Source of the DNA: Citrus sinensis
Lineage: Eukaryota > Streptophyta > Magnoliopsida > Sapindales > Rutaceae
Length of the DNA stretch: 64,000 bases
NCBI RefSeq assembly: GCF_022201045.2
Contig: NC_068558.1
Coordinates: 38,769,501-38,833,500, forward strand
Direction of reading: 5' to 3'
Shown: one piece after another, positions 44,954-57,739 of the stretch
Layout: each line of letters begins with the position of its first letter
Numbering within the stretch: position 1 is the first letter of the stretch
Translations under genes and position numbers: made by a program
Notes under the pieces: generated by a model
What the model saw: the letters and a program-made list of their open reading frames with translations, nothing else
What the model was told of the DNA's origin: nothing
The model's database searches: none

Positions 44954-47174
44954 ATGTGGAGGTCACCTGCAACATCTTACCTGGTCAGTTTCTCTTCCTT
45001 CACAATTTTATTTATTTATTTTTTGAACGTATTAGGTTTTCTTCTATTGCAGTTATTGATCGAGTCTGTTTCATGGCTGAATTCATTTAAATAGAATATT
45101 TATTTATAGCTTACTTTTTAAATGTCGTATATATATATTTTTTTCTATAGGTTGGCCGAACCCTGAATTCCATTTACAAATCGGTGGAAAAAATTCAAAT
45201 ACCTAATCAAATCATTGGAAAAGCTATGTCTATGTCATCATTAGAGGTGAATGATCTTTATTTTTGCATTTATTTGAATGGCTTTTGTTATAATTTTATG
45301 TGATGAGTGTGTTTTAATGGACGTGGTGTCGGTCAAAGTATCCATTAATTTGCAACAATCATCCAGGGTCAACGCACCAACCAATCCGTAGATCAGTATC
45401 CAGAGAGAAATGCTGCAAGTACACGGAATTTTCGAATTGGGGAGTATGTCCCGAGAAAGGATAAGATTAATTTCCTTGTAAACACTGTAAGTAGAATCAA
45501 TACAAAGAGTTTCTACTGTATTATTACTCTGCTTCTAATTTTCTGTACCTATGAGCTTTATGAGGGTGAAAGAGAATCAAACCTCACATCCATTTCTTCT
45601 CATTTGAACTTGTCAAAGTAAATGTAGGGGCATATGTATTATTTATTTCTCAAGATGCAGTGGCGCCTGCTGATTTTTTTTTTTTCATTTTCCTTTTGTT
45701 TTTATCTATAATATTAGGATAGCTTGTCATGTTTATGAATAAGTTCAATCAACATTCAAGCAAAATTTGTATGCTAAAATTTCTGATCTTCATTTACTGC
45801 TGTTAGTCCTTTCTGAATGACTAAGCTTGTGTGTGCAGCTTCTTGACCTCAAGAACAGTAAAGAAGATGTTTATGGCACTCTTGATGCTTGGGTTGCATG
45901 GGAGCAAAACTTTCCTGTTGGATCACTTAAGAAGGCATTGCTTGCTCTTGAGAAGGAACAACAGTGGCACAGAGTAGTTCAGGTGTGATTAAAAATCTCT
46001 CTTACAATGCGATTTTGCATGAGTTTATGTGTATCTTTTTATGCACTGATCTTAAAATTTGCCAATCTGCTAAGATCATAACTTAGCAATGTACAAACCC
46101 AGTGCGAAGTGAGATCATGGTAGGAACAAATCTCTTTTTAATTGATTGAATACCTTATTAGCTCCCTTACCTGATGAGTTTGACTTGTGTAATATGTATT
46201 CATATGTTCACGTGAAATTTGAAAGTTTAAACTTAGACAAGTTATACCATTTGCCTCAACAGTTGCTTAAATTTGAACTCTTCATTAACTGGTAAAATCT
46301 GATTACTTTATTATCTATCAAAGTTTGGTCTTCATGTAGAAAGAATGTTTAAAATAGTACTGGGACATTATGTTTCTTTAATGATTCATAAGTTTCATTT
46401 CTTCAAAAATTTCTAGGTAATCAAATGGATGTTAAGCAAGGGGCAGGGATCTACAATGGGCACATGTGGACAATTAATACGGGCTTTAGATATGGACCAC
46501 AGAGCAGAAGAAGCACACAAGTTTTGGGAGAAGAGAATTGGTATAGACCTCCACTCTGTCCCTTGGCAATTATGCAAAAGCATGATCGCTATTTATTATC
46601 GAAACAATATGCTGGAGAGGCTCATAAAGGTACACTTTTGAATCATGTGCTTACAAGAACTGCAAAGATATATATCCATTTCATTAATCTGCCCACGTTG
46701 ATCAAGCATGAAATATTTATCTAAATTTGATCTTGACAATTGAACTTTTTCATCATCTCAGTTACATGTTACATATATATATGTAAATTATTTTTTGCTT
46801 TTTTCACACGGGCCTTGCAAACAAGAAAAGAAAAGCGACGCTTCGCCTGCAGGAAAATGAAGGGGGGGGGGGGGGGGGGATGGGGGAAAGGAGAGAAACA
46901 ATCATTTTTGCTTTTTGCAATTTTTTATGTGGACCCCACAGACAGGAAAAGCAGTTGATTGTCAGAATTTTTTAAATTGACTAATTGATTTAGGCAGATG
47001 CCGAAATCAGACAATTGGATGTTTCTCAAAATCCAGACTGTGCATATGAGAAGTGTGCGTGCAGTAATAATAATAATTATTTCTATAATTTGGTTGGAGA
47101 AATGAAGCGAACTTTGAAATTCATTCTAAATTTGGATATGCTTTCTTCCCAAAATCCAGACTTTACATTTGAGA

Positions 47175-47212
<38 letters not shown>

Positions 47213-48545
47213 AATAGTAGTAGTAAGTAAACACAAGTTAAAATTTCATGATGATGATGAGTTGCAGGCTATTAGTGCGATATCTAATATTTGGCCTTAT
47301 GTATATGCACACTAAAGTAATTTGGTTGAAGAAAAAAACACAGCTTAGAATTTCATGATGATGATGAGGAGGAGGAGGAGGAGTTGCAGGCTATTAATGC
47401 GATATGTAATATTTGGCCTTATGTATATGTACGCTAAAGTAATTTGGCCGAAGAAATAAACACAACTTATAATTTCATGATGATGATGCAAAGTTGCAGG
47501 CTATCAGTGTGATATCCCAGTCTTTAGACCATATTTATATGCACAGTAAAGTGTTCTGGTTGGAGAAGTAAAAACAAATTAGAATTTCATTGACATGTTT
47601 TTTTACCCTTTAACAAGGACATCCAGTAAGTTGCCCCTTATTGATGATGTCTTTTGATTTTGCTAGCTTCTCTGTTATATGCAATCTTTTAGGCAATAGG
47701 TGTGTTATTAAATTGTTGGACTAAATTGCTGCTGAGTCATGGTCGATTTTCCTTTTCATACTTATCATCTTGGTTACTAACCTATGTATGTGATCTTGTC
47801 ATAATTGTGTCTCAAAGCTTTTCAAGGGTCTTGAAGCTTTTGATCGTAAACCTCCAGAGAAATCAATAGTGCAGAGAGTTGCAGATGCATACGAAGTGTT
47901 GGGCTTATTAGAAGAGAAAGAAAGGGTCTTGGAGAGGTACAAGGATCTCTTCACTGAGAAAGAGAAACGATCCAATAAAAAATCTAAGTCATCATCTATG
48001 AAAGGCAAGAAAAAAAAAGGTAAGCCTTTTCAGATCAATGTTATTGATGTTTTTCTGTTGATGAAAGTTCTGCAAAACAAGACAGCTTTGGATCAAAAGT
48101 CAGAATTTGCATGAAAAAAAAAAGAAGGTTATTTCCATAGATTTACTAATGTTTCACACCTGAAGAATAATTATGCAAACAGTAATTTGACTAGTTTAGT
48201 GAATAATGAAATGATAATTTGGGTTGTGGCAAGAAGAGAAGGAATCAGAAAGATTAATGGCTATCTTTGGGTCTAAACAAAAGAATATTTGAAGATTGGT
48301 TATCCCTTTTGGTATAAAAGTGAGGTGTTGGGCCTCTCTTTATGCTTGGATAACATTTGAGTTCAAATATGTGTCTTTCTATTTCACCTCTCTGAATTGG
48401 GGACCAGCATTACAGTGATTGGAGATACTATTTTGTGTAATATGTATTTCTAATTGCTTTTGAATGGTATTTGATGGTTTCAGGGCGTACAAGAGACACG
48501 CCAGTTTCTGATGGTGTTACCAATGCCATAGAGGACATACAATAA
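44954..48545 (+). CDS. Pentatricopeptide repeat protein, At4g18975 type
   Basis: Seven exons: 44954-44983, 45151-45246, 45367-45486, 45839-45982, 46417-46629, 47818-48019, 48484-48545. They give 867 bases and 288 residues, all GT-AG and in phase. The protein has a short N-terminus, then VPRKDKINFLVNTLLDLK, DAWVAWEQNFPVGSLKKAL, WHRVVQVIKWMLSKGQG and RALDMDHRAEEAHKFW, a helical-repeat body of PPR type. It ends in a Lys-rich tail with a long KKKK run. It resembles the short plant PPR proteins annotated as At4g18975 (chloroplast) and EMB1417. RNA binding in an organelle is inferred; the first exons are short, so the transit peptide is not clear and an alternative upstream start is possible. Confidence 0.85.
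46862..46879. repeat. Poly-G tract in PPR gene intron 5
   Basis: About 18 consecutive G residues, followed by ATGGGGGAAAGG. Confidence 0.85.
47175..47202. repeat. TG microsatellite in PPR gene intron 5
   Basis: About 14 TG repeats ending in CGCGCG. Confidence 0.9.
47226..47595. repeat. Three ~118-bp tandem units in PPR gene intron 5
   Basis: Each unit has AATTTCATGATGATGATG, then GTTGCAGGCTAT, then a tail with TATATGCACACTAAAGTAAT. The second unit contains a (GAG)5 expansion. Units one and two are closest; the third has drifted. A related duplication with the phrase AAAATCCAGACT lies just upstream at about 47020-47170. Confidence 0.8.
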
Positions 48546-50122
48546 TGTCTAAAGACTTGTGAATGCTTTTTCCTTATTATTGGAAGCTCGGGTAGGGCCT
48601 ATTTTCTCAACTAGCTGTGGTATTGCGAAATTTTCTTTGAAACTTTCTGCCTGCAATGTTGTTAAAGAAGCTTCAGTTCTAGAGGATTTGGGAGGCAGGA
48701 AAAAGCAGACAAAAGGTTTTTAAATATGTGTGCCATTCAGCGTTTATAAATTATTCTAGAGGACCCTTATATACCGTTTGGCTTTTTTTTTTTTTTTTCA
48801 AATTTTTGGTGGTGATAAATAGATAGTGTAAATTAATCAGCTACATAACAATGATTATTTGCTTTCTTTTCGCTAATAGCCACATGAAAGTCAGAAAGTT
48901 CACAGTTTTCCCCCATTTTATCTTGCTTTTGTTCAAATATCATTTTCGCAAATTCTTGTAATATCGCTGGGGAATTTGAATTCTCAGATGGACTTGGTTT
49001 TTAATTCAAACAAAATTTAAAATTAAGATTTCATAATAGATTTAAGTGTAGTATTTTTATATAGTTAGGTTGGTCCTCTTAATAGGTTTAAGTGTAGTAT
49101 CATTGTATAGCTAGGTTGGTCCTCTCAAATCTCAAACAAACACGTAGTAGACATGGTGGCCCGTATCTTTGGTGTGGCTGCCGCAGCAAGCTTAACTCTG
49201 AGAATTTATCCTCTTCTACATGGATATATGATAAGAAAATGTGCAATAAAGAATTCCTCCTCTTCTTCTACAGGGATATTTGATAAGAAAATGCGCAATA
49301 AGCCACTGTATTAGAATGAGCTTTTTTTTTTAATTAATTGCTACAATTTACAATATATTACGATCTGGAGTCTACCGAAACTCTAGATACATATATTTAT
49401 AGTATAGTCTAATAGTCTAAAAATATAAAACAAGACTAGCTTAAAAATTTACTCCTACTAATAATATTTCACTTTCTTTTTTTTTTTTTTTTTTTTTTTT
49501 GGGAAGCGGAAGAGGCTTCCATAAGAGCTCGAATTGATGCCTTCGACATTATTGACAGCACCAGATGGGGCGACGAACCTAATAACAATTATAAATTTAG
49601 AATGAGCCTTATAACTTGTGATCGGAAAAGAACCAGTTGGATAGATCCAGAGTCATTTGGTATATATGAAGCAGTTCCTCGATTTCCAATTATCTTGTTT
49701 GAACTTTCATGTTAAAATATGCAACCATTTGCTGATGCAGCCACATAAAATACTTAAGAATGTAACAATTTCATTTTCTTTCGTCTTGGTGACTTACTGT
49801 TAATGTTAACATGGCTTTTGCGTCACATGTTCCGCGTACGAACCAATAAAGTGAGCAACCTAGCAAAGCAAAGCATGTGATTTGAAAGAACTCAGCTGCT
49901 GCTGACTCTGGCCATGTGATTGTGAAGAAGGTTATTTGGTAGCTAGTGAAGCATCAAGAAGTTACAAGCATGTGACTCTTGATAAATGATAATGCTCATT
50001 CTTTCCACAACCACCACAACCACACAATATTAGTTTCCTTTTAGTGCCTATTTATAATCAATCTACAGACATACATACACTCACAGGCAATGCACAATTG
50101 TATGCAGATCAATTGTGTAAAT
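48546..50122. other. Intergenic with two small tandem duplications
   Basis: A unit of about 53 bp with TTAAGTGTAGTAT is duplicated at about 49034-49126. A unit of about 57 bp with GATAAGAAAATGYGCAATAA is duplicated at about 49208-49310. A TATA-like TTTATAAT lies near 50050, upstream of the next gene. An unrecognised open stretch is listed separately at 49503. Confidence 0.6.
49503..49715 (+). pseudogene. Unrecognised coding-like remnant after a T24 tract
   Basis: There are 70 codons without a stop, beginning directly after a run of 24 T and GG. The translation looks protein-like (short stretches: ARIDAFDIIDSTRWGDEP, RTSWIDPESFGIYEAVPRF) with ordinary composition, unlike nearby random frames. 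It lacks an early ATG; the first Met is about half way along. It could be the last exon of a lost or unassembled gene, with the T run as polypyrimidine tract, or a retroposed fragment. I do not recognise the family. Confidence 0.3.
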
Positions 50123-50606
50123 ATGCAGAGCCACAAAGCTTTCAAATTACTTCTGTGGTGCAGTTGCCTCACATTTGCTTCTCTCCTAGACCAAGGTTTC
50201 TCTCTCTCTCTCTCTATAGCCACATTGCTAACATACATATAAATCTTCAGTAACAGCTCATCAGCTGACTTGACTGATTGATTTTCTATTGCTTGCAGGT
50301 AAGGGAGAGAAATGCAGCAAATATTCTCCAACTCTGCAACAAACTCAGGTGGGATTCGGCAGTCCTCCAACATTCATGGCTCGGGTGCATAACAACTGCC
50401 CTATGTGTCCAGTTATTAATATCCACTTGAAATGTGGGAACTTTTCTCAGGCTCTAGTCAATCCCAGACTGCTCAAGGTGATTTCATACAACAACTGTGT
50501 TGTTAACAGTGGCTTCCCTCTGTCACCGCTACAAACATTTTCTTTCAATTATTCACATCCCAAGTATGTCATGCAACCCGCTACTTGGTCCTTCCAGTGC
50601 GAGTGA
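50123..50606 (+). CDS. TPD1-like small secreted cysteine-rich protein
   Basis: Two exons, 50123-50195 and 50299-50606, around a 103-base intron that begins with a CT microsatellite, give 126 residues. A hydrophobic signal peptide (FKLLLWCSCLTFASLL) is followed by the TPD1-family layout: KCSKYSPTLQQTQVG, VHNNCPMCPVINIHLKCGNF, NPRLLKVISYNNCVVNSGFP and a final C-E. Family members are apoplastic; TPD1 itself is the ligand of the EMS1 receptor kinase in anther tapetum specification. This one resembles Arabidopsis At1g05835, whose role I do not know. In-frame ATGs at 50090 and 50102 would extend the N-terminus. The start at 50123 gives the more normal signal peptide, but the upstream one is possible. 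Confidence 0.82.
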
Positions 50607-51863
50607 TGCCTCATACTCTTCTGTATTTTCTTATGTTTAATTTGCCTCTAGTGTGAACCAAGCTTAATGCAAAGAGGGTATCTACTTTCCTGTTGAGTTT
50701 TTTTCAATAGCCATATCACCTAAATCTCCGCTAAACCCATTAAAGACAAGTTCAAGTGTTAGGCTAATGATCCTTCATTAGCGATTTGTAAGCCGAGGAG
50801 ATTACGAGTGATGGTTGTCTTAATTTCAATTATGGTGATTTCTCACTGTGGAGTTGTCCTTGATAACACAGAAACACACCCACAAAGCTCTCAAAAATAA
50901 AACTCTTATTTCTCTAGGTATAACCATCAATGATCAATATGCTTGTCAATAGTCTTTACATGGCAAGGATTTCGTGATCCTTGCATACTTCTAAAGTAGG
51001 TTAAGCCTTCGGTTCGATCAAATAGTTCAAAAACTGTGAACCAATTGATTTTTTTGTACGAACCAAATCGAATCAAACAAAAAAACCAATCAATCCAATG
51101 GTAAAATTGAAAATACACACACACTCGCATTCAAAATAATACTTAATTATTATTAAATAATTTTATAATTTTTTTTTTTTGCATAAAGCAAGAATTGTTA
51201 ATGGTTCCAATTGAATTAGATTTTTTAAAAAAATCAAATTTAGGTAAAAAGCCTAAATATTTAAAAAATATATTAAATTTCTTGAACCAAATACTATTAA
51301 ACCGATTTTTGGTTCGATTCTAAAATTTAGTTCCTATTCAGTTTTAGCCTTTCAAGAACCAATCGGTTCCGGACCAAATAGTGCCCAACCCTATTTAAAA
51401 GTTTAAAACAAATCACATGCACTTAAGCTCACAGGTAATTAAGGGTTAGAAATTCCAAATTCTCATCAGCCCTAGTAAATATGATTTAGTCAAAGAACTA
51501 CCCAGAAAATACTGTGCCCCAGAATATAATACATCATTCAAATAAATTTACAGCTTCATTCAAAATTGTTGTAAACAATTAATTACAATTCCAGCGCTAC
51601 CTAGCCAATATGTATAAATCAAAGTCTAAATCCAACTACTTAAAGCTGGTTGTATGCTTTTCACAAATGTCCACTGATTCAATATAACAGTAAAATTAAG
51701 CTTGGTGAATGTCTAACACAACTTCATCCTAGGTGTTTTCTTAGGTATAAGCCTATATACATAAGTCAAGAAATCACTCAAATGTACTAACTTATGAATT
51801 GACCCTTTTGAATTTCCTTTTATATTCAACTTCTTTTATCTTGGTTGACTGTTGAATTTTGTA
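50607..51863. other. Intergenic, convergent gene ends with a hAT-like relic
   Basis: Holds the 3' ends of the TPD1-like and aspartic protease genes and the element called at 50997-51393. No further gene is seen. Confidence 0.5.
50997..51393. mobile_element. Possible hAT-like MITE (397 bp)
   Basis: Ends TAGGTTAAGC and, inverted, TAGGGTTGGGC are loosely similar. Flanking 8-mers TTCTAAAG and TTTAAAAG agree at 6 of 8. Internal GAACCAATTGATT and inverted AATCGGTTCC phrases give it the usual two-ended layout. The evidence is weaker than for the other elements. Confidence 0.4.
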
Positions 51864-54800
51864 TTAACTCTGGTGTATCAGTAAGTGCAGCAGCAAACTC
51901 AACAGAAGTAAGATTATACACCATTGGGTATTCAAACTGCAATCGGAAGAAAGATAGTGGGATCCAACTAAATGAACTGTTCCAGTCCGTTCATCCTGCA
52001 CTTTAATGCTTGAAGAGCCTGAAATAAACCATAGATATCATTGATAAGGTTGAGATTTTTCCCTTTTGTGAGAAAACTACTGAAATTTTAAGGTCAGAAC
52101 CATAAAAGAAGATAATATGGAAATAGAAGACAATAAACCGAAACACTTTATAACATAATAACGAAATAATATACACTCACAGTTATACTCCGTCCATCCA
52201 ATGAATTGGTTTTCAAGATCGTACAATACTAGCTTATTTGAAAGGACTAAATCTGCAAGGGAAAAAAGCAACAGATAAGGCTAGTAAGAATATTCTGAAA
52301 TAGTTATTTAATACTTATGGAAAGATTACACTTTATCGGGTCCTATAAAAGTGAAAGAATCATAATTCATACTGACTATAGTTACGACTTTGCTTTCACG
52401 AATCTTTAAGATGCTGCTAGCTTGGTAACTAGGTGATGCCAATTTGCAGCATGAATAAACTTAAAAGAGCAAGGAGTGTTAAATATTAACTTCTGGGAAA
52501 ATGTAATATGAACACTGCAGCTGAGTGTACCATGCACCCAAAACAATCTTTATTTAAGAAAATTATGTTACTAGAATTAGAATTTTCCATCCATTTTCAC
52601 CATTTACCTTGTCATGCAGTCATACATTTTGGATATTTCTCTCTTCATGTGCATCAAATGCTTACAAATGATAGGAGTATGTGAATAACAATGTAGGCAA
52701 GGTGAAAAGGTCAATATTTACTTTTGACAAGGACTTAGGTAAATATGCCTCTGAAGGACACGAATAAATCGACTGGGCTGTGCTTTAAAGGAGAGTGACA
52801 TCTGAGTGTGTGCTTAAAAGTCTGCCAAATAAATAAAAAGCATGAAAATAATTTATGTTCTATCGAGTTTACTCAGAAAGTAAATCATTCAAGTTTAACA
52901 TCATGATGTCGAAGTTCTTGGAGTATACCTCCCAAAAGAGTCATGTTCTTCCTATCCCTAGATTGCATTCCACTGTTTTGCCAACCTATGCACCACAAAT
53001 CCTCCTGTAAAGACAAGTATCATTAAATAAAATTATTCACAGAAATGGCCAATGAAAAATAATATTGCTACAGAAGAAGATAAATAGTAAATATTATGCA
53101 AGAACCGCAGCTTCGACAAGGAATAACAAAATCAGAAGCTTAAGCTGCTTGACCATCTTCAGAAAAAGGGGAATCCCACATCACCAAGGAGTGATAAGCT
53201 CTAGAGGAAGACAGAAAGCAGTGTGCGATATTTTAGGCAGTTATCTAAACTTAAAGCCCTGGATTAACCAAGAAACTGATGGCTGGTCCAAACATTTTCA
53301 AGCAAAATATGTACATATCCGTCCAATGTATGAAATATCAAGATTTCAAAAGTAAATCAGATGGATACATAGCATATACTATAACAGAAACTGGAAATAC
53401 TATCTAAATGTCTCGAATCCAAATAAAGTGATAAAACCAACCGAGGCAATATTGATAACCTGCCGGTAAGCCAAAGAAATAAGATGTACCAAACATCAAT
53501 ACAGACACATTTGAAGAAGGAAATTTAAGGTAATTGGCTAGAATAAGGCTAGTGCTCAAATCAAGAAACTAGTCGGGAGAACAAAAAGCACAGGACAACT
53601 GGTAAAAGCAAATGATTTCACTACATTCAAAATATTTTCCAGGCACCTAATATACCCCTCCATTTTGATAAATTTGTATCTTGACCCCCAGCTATGCCAC
53701 TGTTAGTGCCTTATCTTTCAAGATCACAAGTGCAGGGAAGGCATATGCTACAGTTAAAGCGATGATAACTTTGTAAAAACTGAGTTTGAGTTGTTTATAC
53801 AGAAATATAAGTTTGGTAAATTCTTCCCATGCGCAATACTTGAGAGAAAAATAAAATGGAGCAAGCAAGAATACCAATGAAAACATCAATAAAGAAAGAG
53901 TTTTCATAAATATCTATAGTTCAAAATACTTACAAAGGGGAATAGATACTCATGTGGATAAACCTTCAGAGAAACTGAGTTTTCAAAATGAAAAGTGACA
54001 TTTGGAAATCCCTCATCAACACTGCATGGAAAACAAAATGTGTACCTGTAAAACTACTGTTTGACCCATTACCTGGAACTAATATTGAATAAATTCAGTG
54101 TCACTGCAATGTATAATTCAGTACGTCAATTACACATCCAAACACATCTAGCAAAAAGAAAATAAAGAGTTAAATTACCAAAAGAATTATAAATTAGAAT
54201 CCAGAGATTGATCATAATTTGTGATACTCGTAGAATACTAATAAAGGTAAGAAAGCTCCACCAACAAAATCGAATACCAATCACTTAGTAATCATATAGA
54301 ACTGAGCATCTGATACAGAACATTCTTTCCAAAGATTGAAAAAAGAAAAATACTGATCAAAATGAACAAAGTGGAGTCACAAATAAAAGAATGAGCAGTT
54401 ATACTAGGTTTTTTTTTTTAAAGAAGCGGGCCAAATTCTGTCGGAAGAACTCTTGTACCTGCTCAAGAGATCTTACTTGTTAAAACAACTAGTATCTAAC
54501 CAGTGTGCAGTTATACTGATAAAATTATTAAAATCTGGCATTGTCTTTCCAAAAGGGTAGTCTAACATTCAATGCTAAAGTCATTCAAATATAATAATAA
54601 AAAAGTCCTTGTGTGATCCTTTTTAAATGATTTTCACTCATCAATTGAAAGAAAGAAAAGGAATTCTACCAAGCAACTAGTAATTGCACACTAAGCACCT
54701 AACATTTTATTAAAATAAATATCTAAAAAATACAATAGCCACACAAATAAGTCTCCAAGTGATACTTGGAATCAAAGATGCTTTGCACAATCCAAAGAGA

Positions 54801-57739
54801 AAAAGGAAAACAATAACAATCACATTTTTCTGCTAGTATCTTTTGAGATTTTCACATGAAAAAGAATTTTCAGTGTCAACATTCATGTTGCTTTCATAAT
54901 ATAATACCGCATGTACAGTGCATACCTTTCAGAATACTGAAAGCATGTATATTCATCATGAACAGTATGGACTTTCAAATCAGGCTGCTGAGAGATTATC
55001 TGAAGTGAAATATATAAAATTGTAAGGAGGCTTATTCCACTGAACTTCTCCAAAATATATATTCTATTACATCACATACCTTACTTACTAATGGCTCATA
55101 AACCATTTCTGGAAGGTAGGCCAAGGTTGTACCACTGTCTATTATCGTACCTTTATTGTCTCCTACTCCAAATACATCGGTGGGAAGATTTAGGAAATCA
55201 AGACCAACTTGAACTGCCGTCATGTTGATGCTGTAATGTGGCCTACAATTTTTTTTAATAATAGCATATAGCTTAATAGGTGAAATCTTCATGCCCCAAG
55301 ATTTTAGAGGATTAGGAAGAAAATTTAAGTGCTGAATAATGAACAATTTTTCTACAATGTCAATACAATGAATAACGGGAAATTTCAATAAAATAAGTAT
55401 GGCTTCAAGGGAAAAAAAAAAGAGGAAAAAAAAACTTTGCCTTTCTCAAGAAGCTGAGACCATAAACAAGAATTTATGTTCTTTATATGACGTTACGCAG
55501 TTGATTCCATGGTTGGAGTATCTCATTACAGCCACTAACAATTCATAACAAAAGCAGATTTCAAAATTGATGATTTCCATAATTCCATCTCCAAGAAATG
55601 GTACCATGCATGCTTGACTTGCATACAATAACTTTAACATTCTACAAGATATATCGAAACTTGAAATTTTTATTTATACCATGAAGCATTGAATCCTAGT
55701 AAATAAAAACTCATTATTTCATCCTTTTATAGTGAACAAAGATAAACAAGACTCTTTTGTTTCAAAGAAGATTTCCTTAGTTGTTCTTTGGTCCTACAAG
55801 CTGGTTTTTTCAGTTTTAAGTATCATTTTTCAGGTCCATGGGTATATTGGTATTTGCCAGATTTGTGGGGATGTCCCATACTTCTGCCCCAATCTTTTTC
55901 ATTTTCCTTTTGGTTAAATATGCCTTCTACTAGTTATGATCAATATAGCCTCTGAATGTTTCATCCAAAAGAAACAATTAGGATAATCGAGTTGCGGAAC
56001 CTATTATGTTAAAAAAATAAATAAAACAATAATTTTTCTTATCAAAATAAATTAATAAATAATAAACAAACAAAATCTGGCCAGAGGAAAATTAAAAAAG
56101 AAAAAGAAATAAAAAAGCACTCAAAAACCTTAAATTGAAACATTACACTTACTGATTGGGAACCAATGGAGTCTTATTAACTTCTGGTTGGACAACATGC
56201 CCAATAGCAAAGATACCACCTCCATTTACTCCATCTAAGCAGTGAGCAAACATCTTTCTTACCCCTCCAGATGAAGCAAGTTGTGAAATCATAGATGAAT
56301 TAGATTTTCCAAATCCAATTATCCCATCAAGTGCTTCTTCATTAGTTGAATCTAGATTCCCAGATTGTCTAGCGCCACAACTTCAAAAAAGAATAATAAA
56401 TCAATAAATAATTAATATTATGGCATTAATATGAGCACATGAATGATTAAATATAAGAAGTGAAATCTCACAATCTCCCATAGAAAAAAACATAGTTACA
56501 GAATCGATAAAATTTAAAGTTAACCCAATCTCCGAGACAATCATTTATAGTACCTTCTCTACCGCACCACGAGCCTTTTTCTTGAAGAACAACCTCCAAG
56601 AATTTAAGAAAATTAAAATTTAAGACATGCAAAGAAGAATCTAAGAATCAAAATACGATGCAAAAGATTTGTGGAAAAGGAGAAAGTGAAACAAAAAGAG
56701 AAGAATATGAAAAATTAAAATATAAGTTCAAATGTGCGTAATAGGTCATTATTTGATGCAGATTGCAACTGGAAAGCCTCAACGGCTCGACCTAAACAAA
56801 GAAACTACCATAATTGATCATAAAACTTTAAAAATGGTTACGCTAATAAGTTGCAATGGTCAAGAGATTAAGCCTAGAGCACTTTGATAACTGGAAAGAA
56901 TCCTCAAAAAAGAAAAAAAATCAAAATATTTATGTAAATAGCTATTGCAGAAATACCAAACATATAAATATGCAATAGAATTAGAGAGCATTCAAAAGTG
57001 TAGACAGACAACACACCCAAAAATGAGGCTTCCATTTGTTGATGTAGTTTGGAGATCCCCAGACACTTTATCATATTGTACAACATCCTGTACAAAGTAT
57101 CCAGTAGTGGAGCTTCCATCTCCGTATATCTCAAGATACGGACAGGACGTATTAGCCGTGCAATCAGTCAACGGACCTCCGTAGACCCCATGGCAAAACT
57201 CCTGATCACAAGTAACGAACTTCCCAGTGGATGAGTCCTTTATATCGTACAACGTAAGCTCAATACCAAGAGAGCTCCTTCTTGGGCATTCTTTGCATTG
57301 GATGCAATTCACCCACATTATATCACTCCCGGTATCAACTTGTACGTAATAGTCCTTTGGAGGTGTTCCAATTCCAATTTTCGCATAATAAAGCCTAACA
57401 AAAAATAAATAAATAAAATACAATTCGTAATGATCATACAGTCTTTGGTCTAACAAATCATAATTTTTTTAAAGGCAAAGTCGATAATAATAGTAAGAAC
57501 ATAGAAAATGAAACGAACCCGACACCGTCAGGGCGGCTGGAGCCGCCTAATGGAAGATCGACGCCGGCGAGAATACGTTGCTGGCGGCGGGCGTCGTGTT
57601 CTTTAAGGAGACTGAGGGAGCGCTCGCGGCCAGCGTATCTGTACTTGACGCTGAACACTCCGTGATTTGAGGAGACGCCACCAACAGCGGCCGTCGCAAT
57701 TAGAACGATACAGAGGCAATTACGAAGACAAAGACCCAT
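51864..57739 (-). CDS. GPI-anchored aspartic protease (A36/A39 type, family A1)
   Basis: Nine exons on the minus strand: 57739-57519, 57394-57017, 56380-56153, 55242-55080, 54999-54926, 54021-53934, 53004-52929, 52252-52181, 52018-51864. They give 1455 bases and 484 residues. A signal peptide and propeptide precede the bilobal pepsin-like domain. Catalytic aspartates are Asp94 (QVDTGSDIMWVN) and Asp311 (IIDSGTTLAYLP). The N-lobe is Cys-rich, with CIQCKECPRRS and the flap YGDGSSTTGYFV. The hydrophobic C-terminus (IILLLLSLLLHLL) fits a GPI-anchor signal. Length and motifs match Arabidopsis A36 and A39, plasma-membrane proteases needed in pollen and pollen tubes. From memory, At1g05840, next to CTL1 in Arabidopsis, is a close relative and may be the true orthologue. 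Confidence 0.9.

Noticed and set aside
46425-46958. Several overlapping open frames within the PPR gene
   Set aside because: They are out-of-frame shadows of exon 5 or intron sequence including the G18 tract.
47175-47595. CRISPR-like regular repeats
   Set aside because: Head-to-tail units without unique spacers in a plant intron; an ordinary tandem array.
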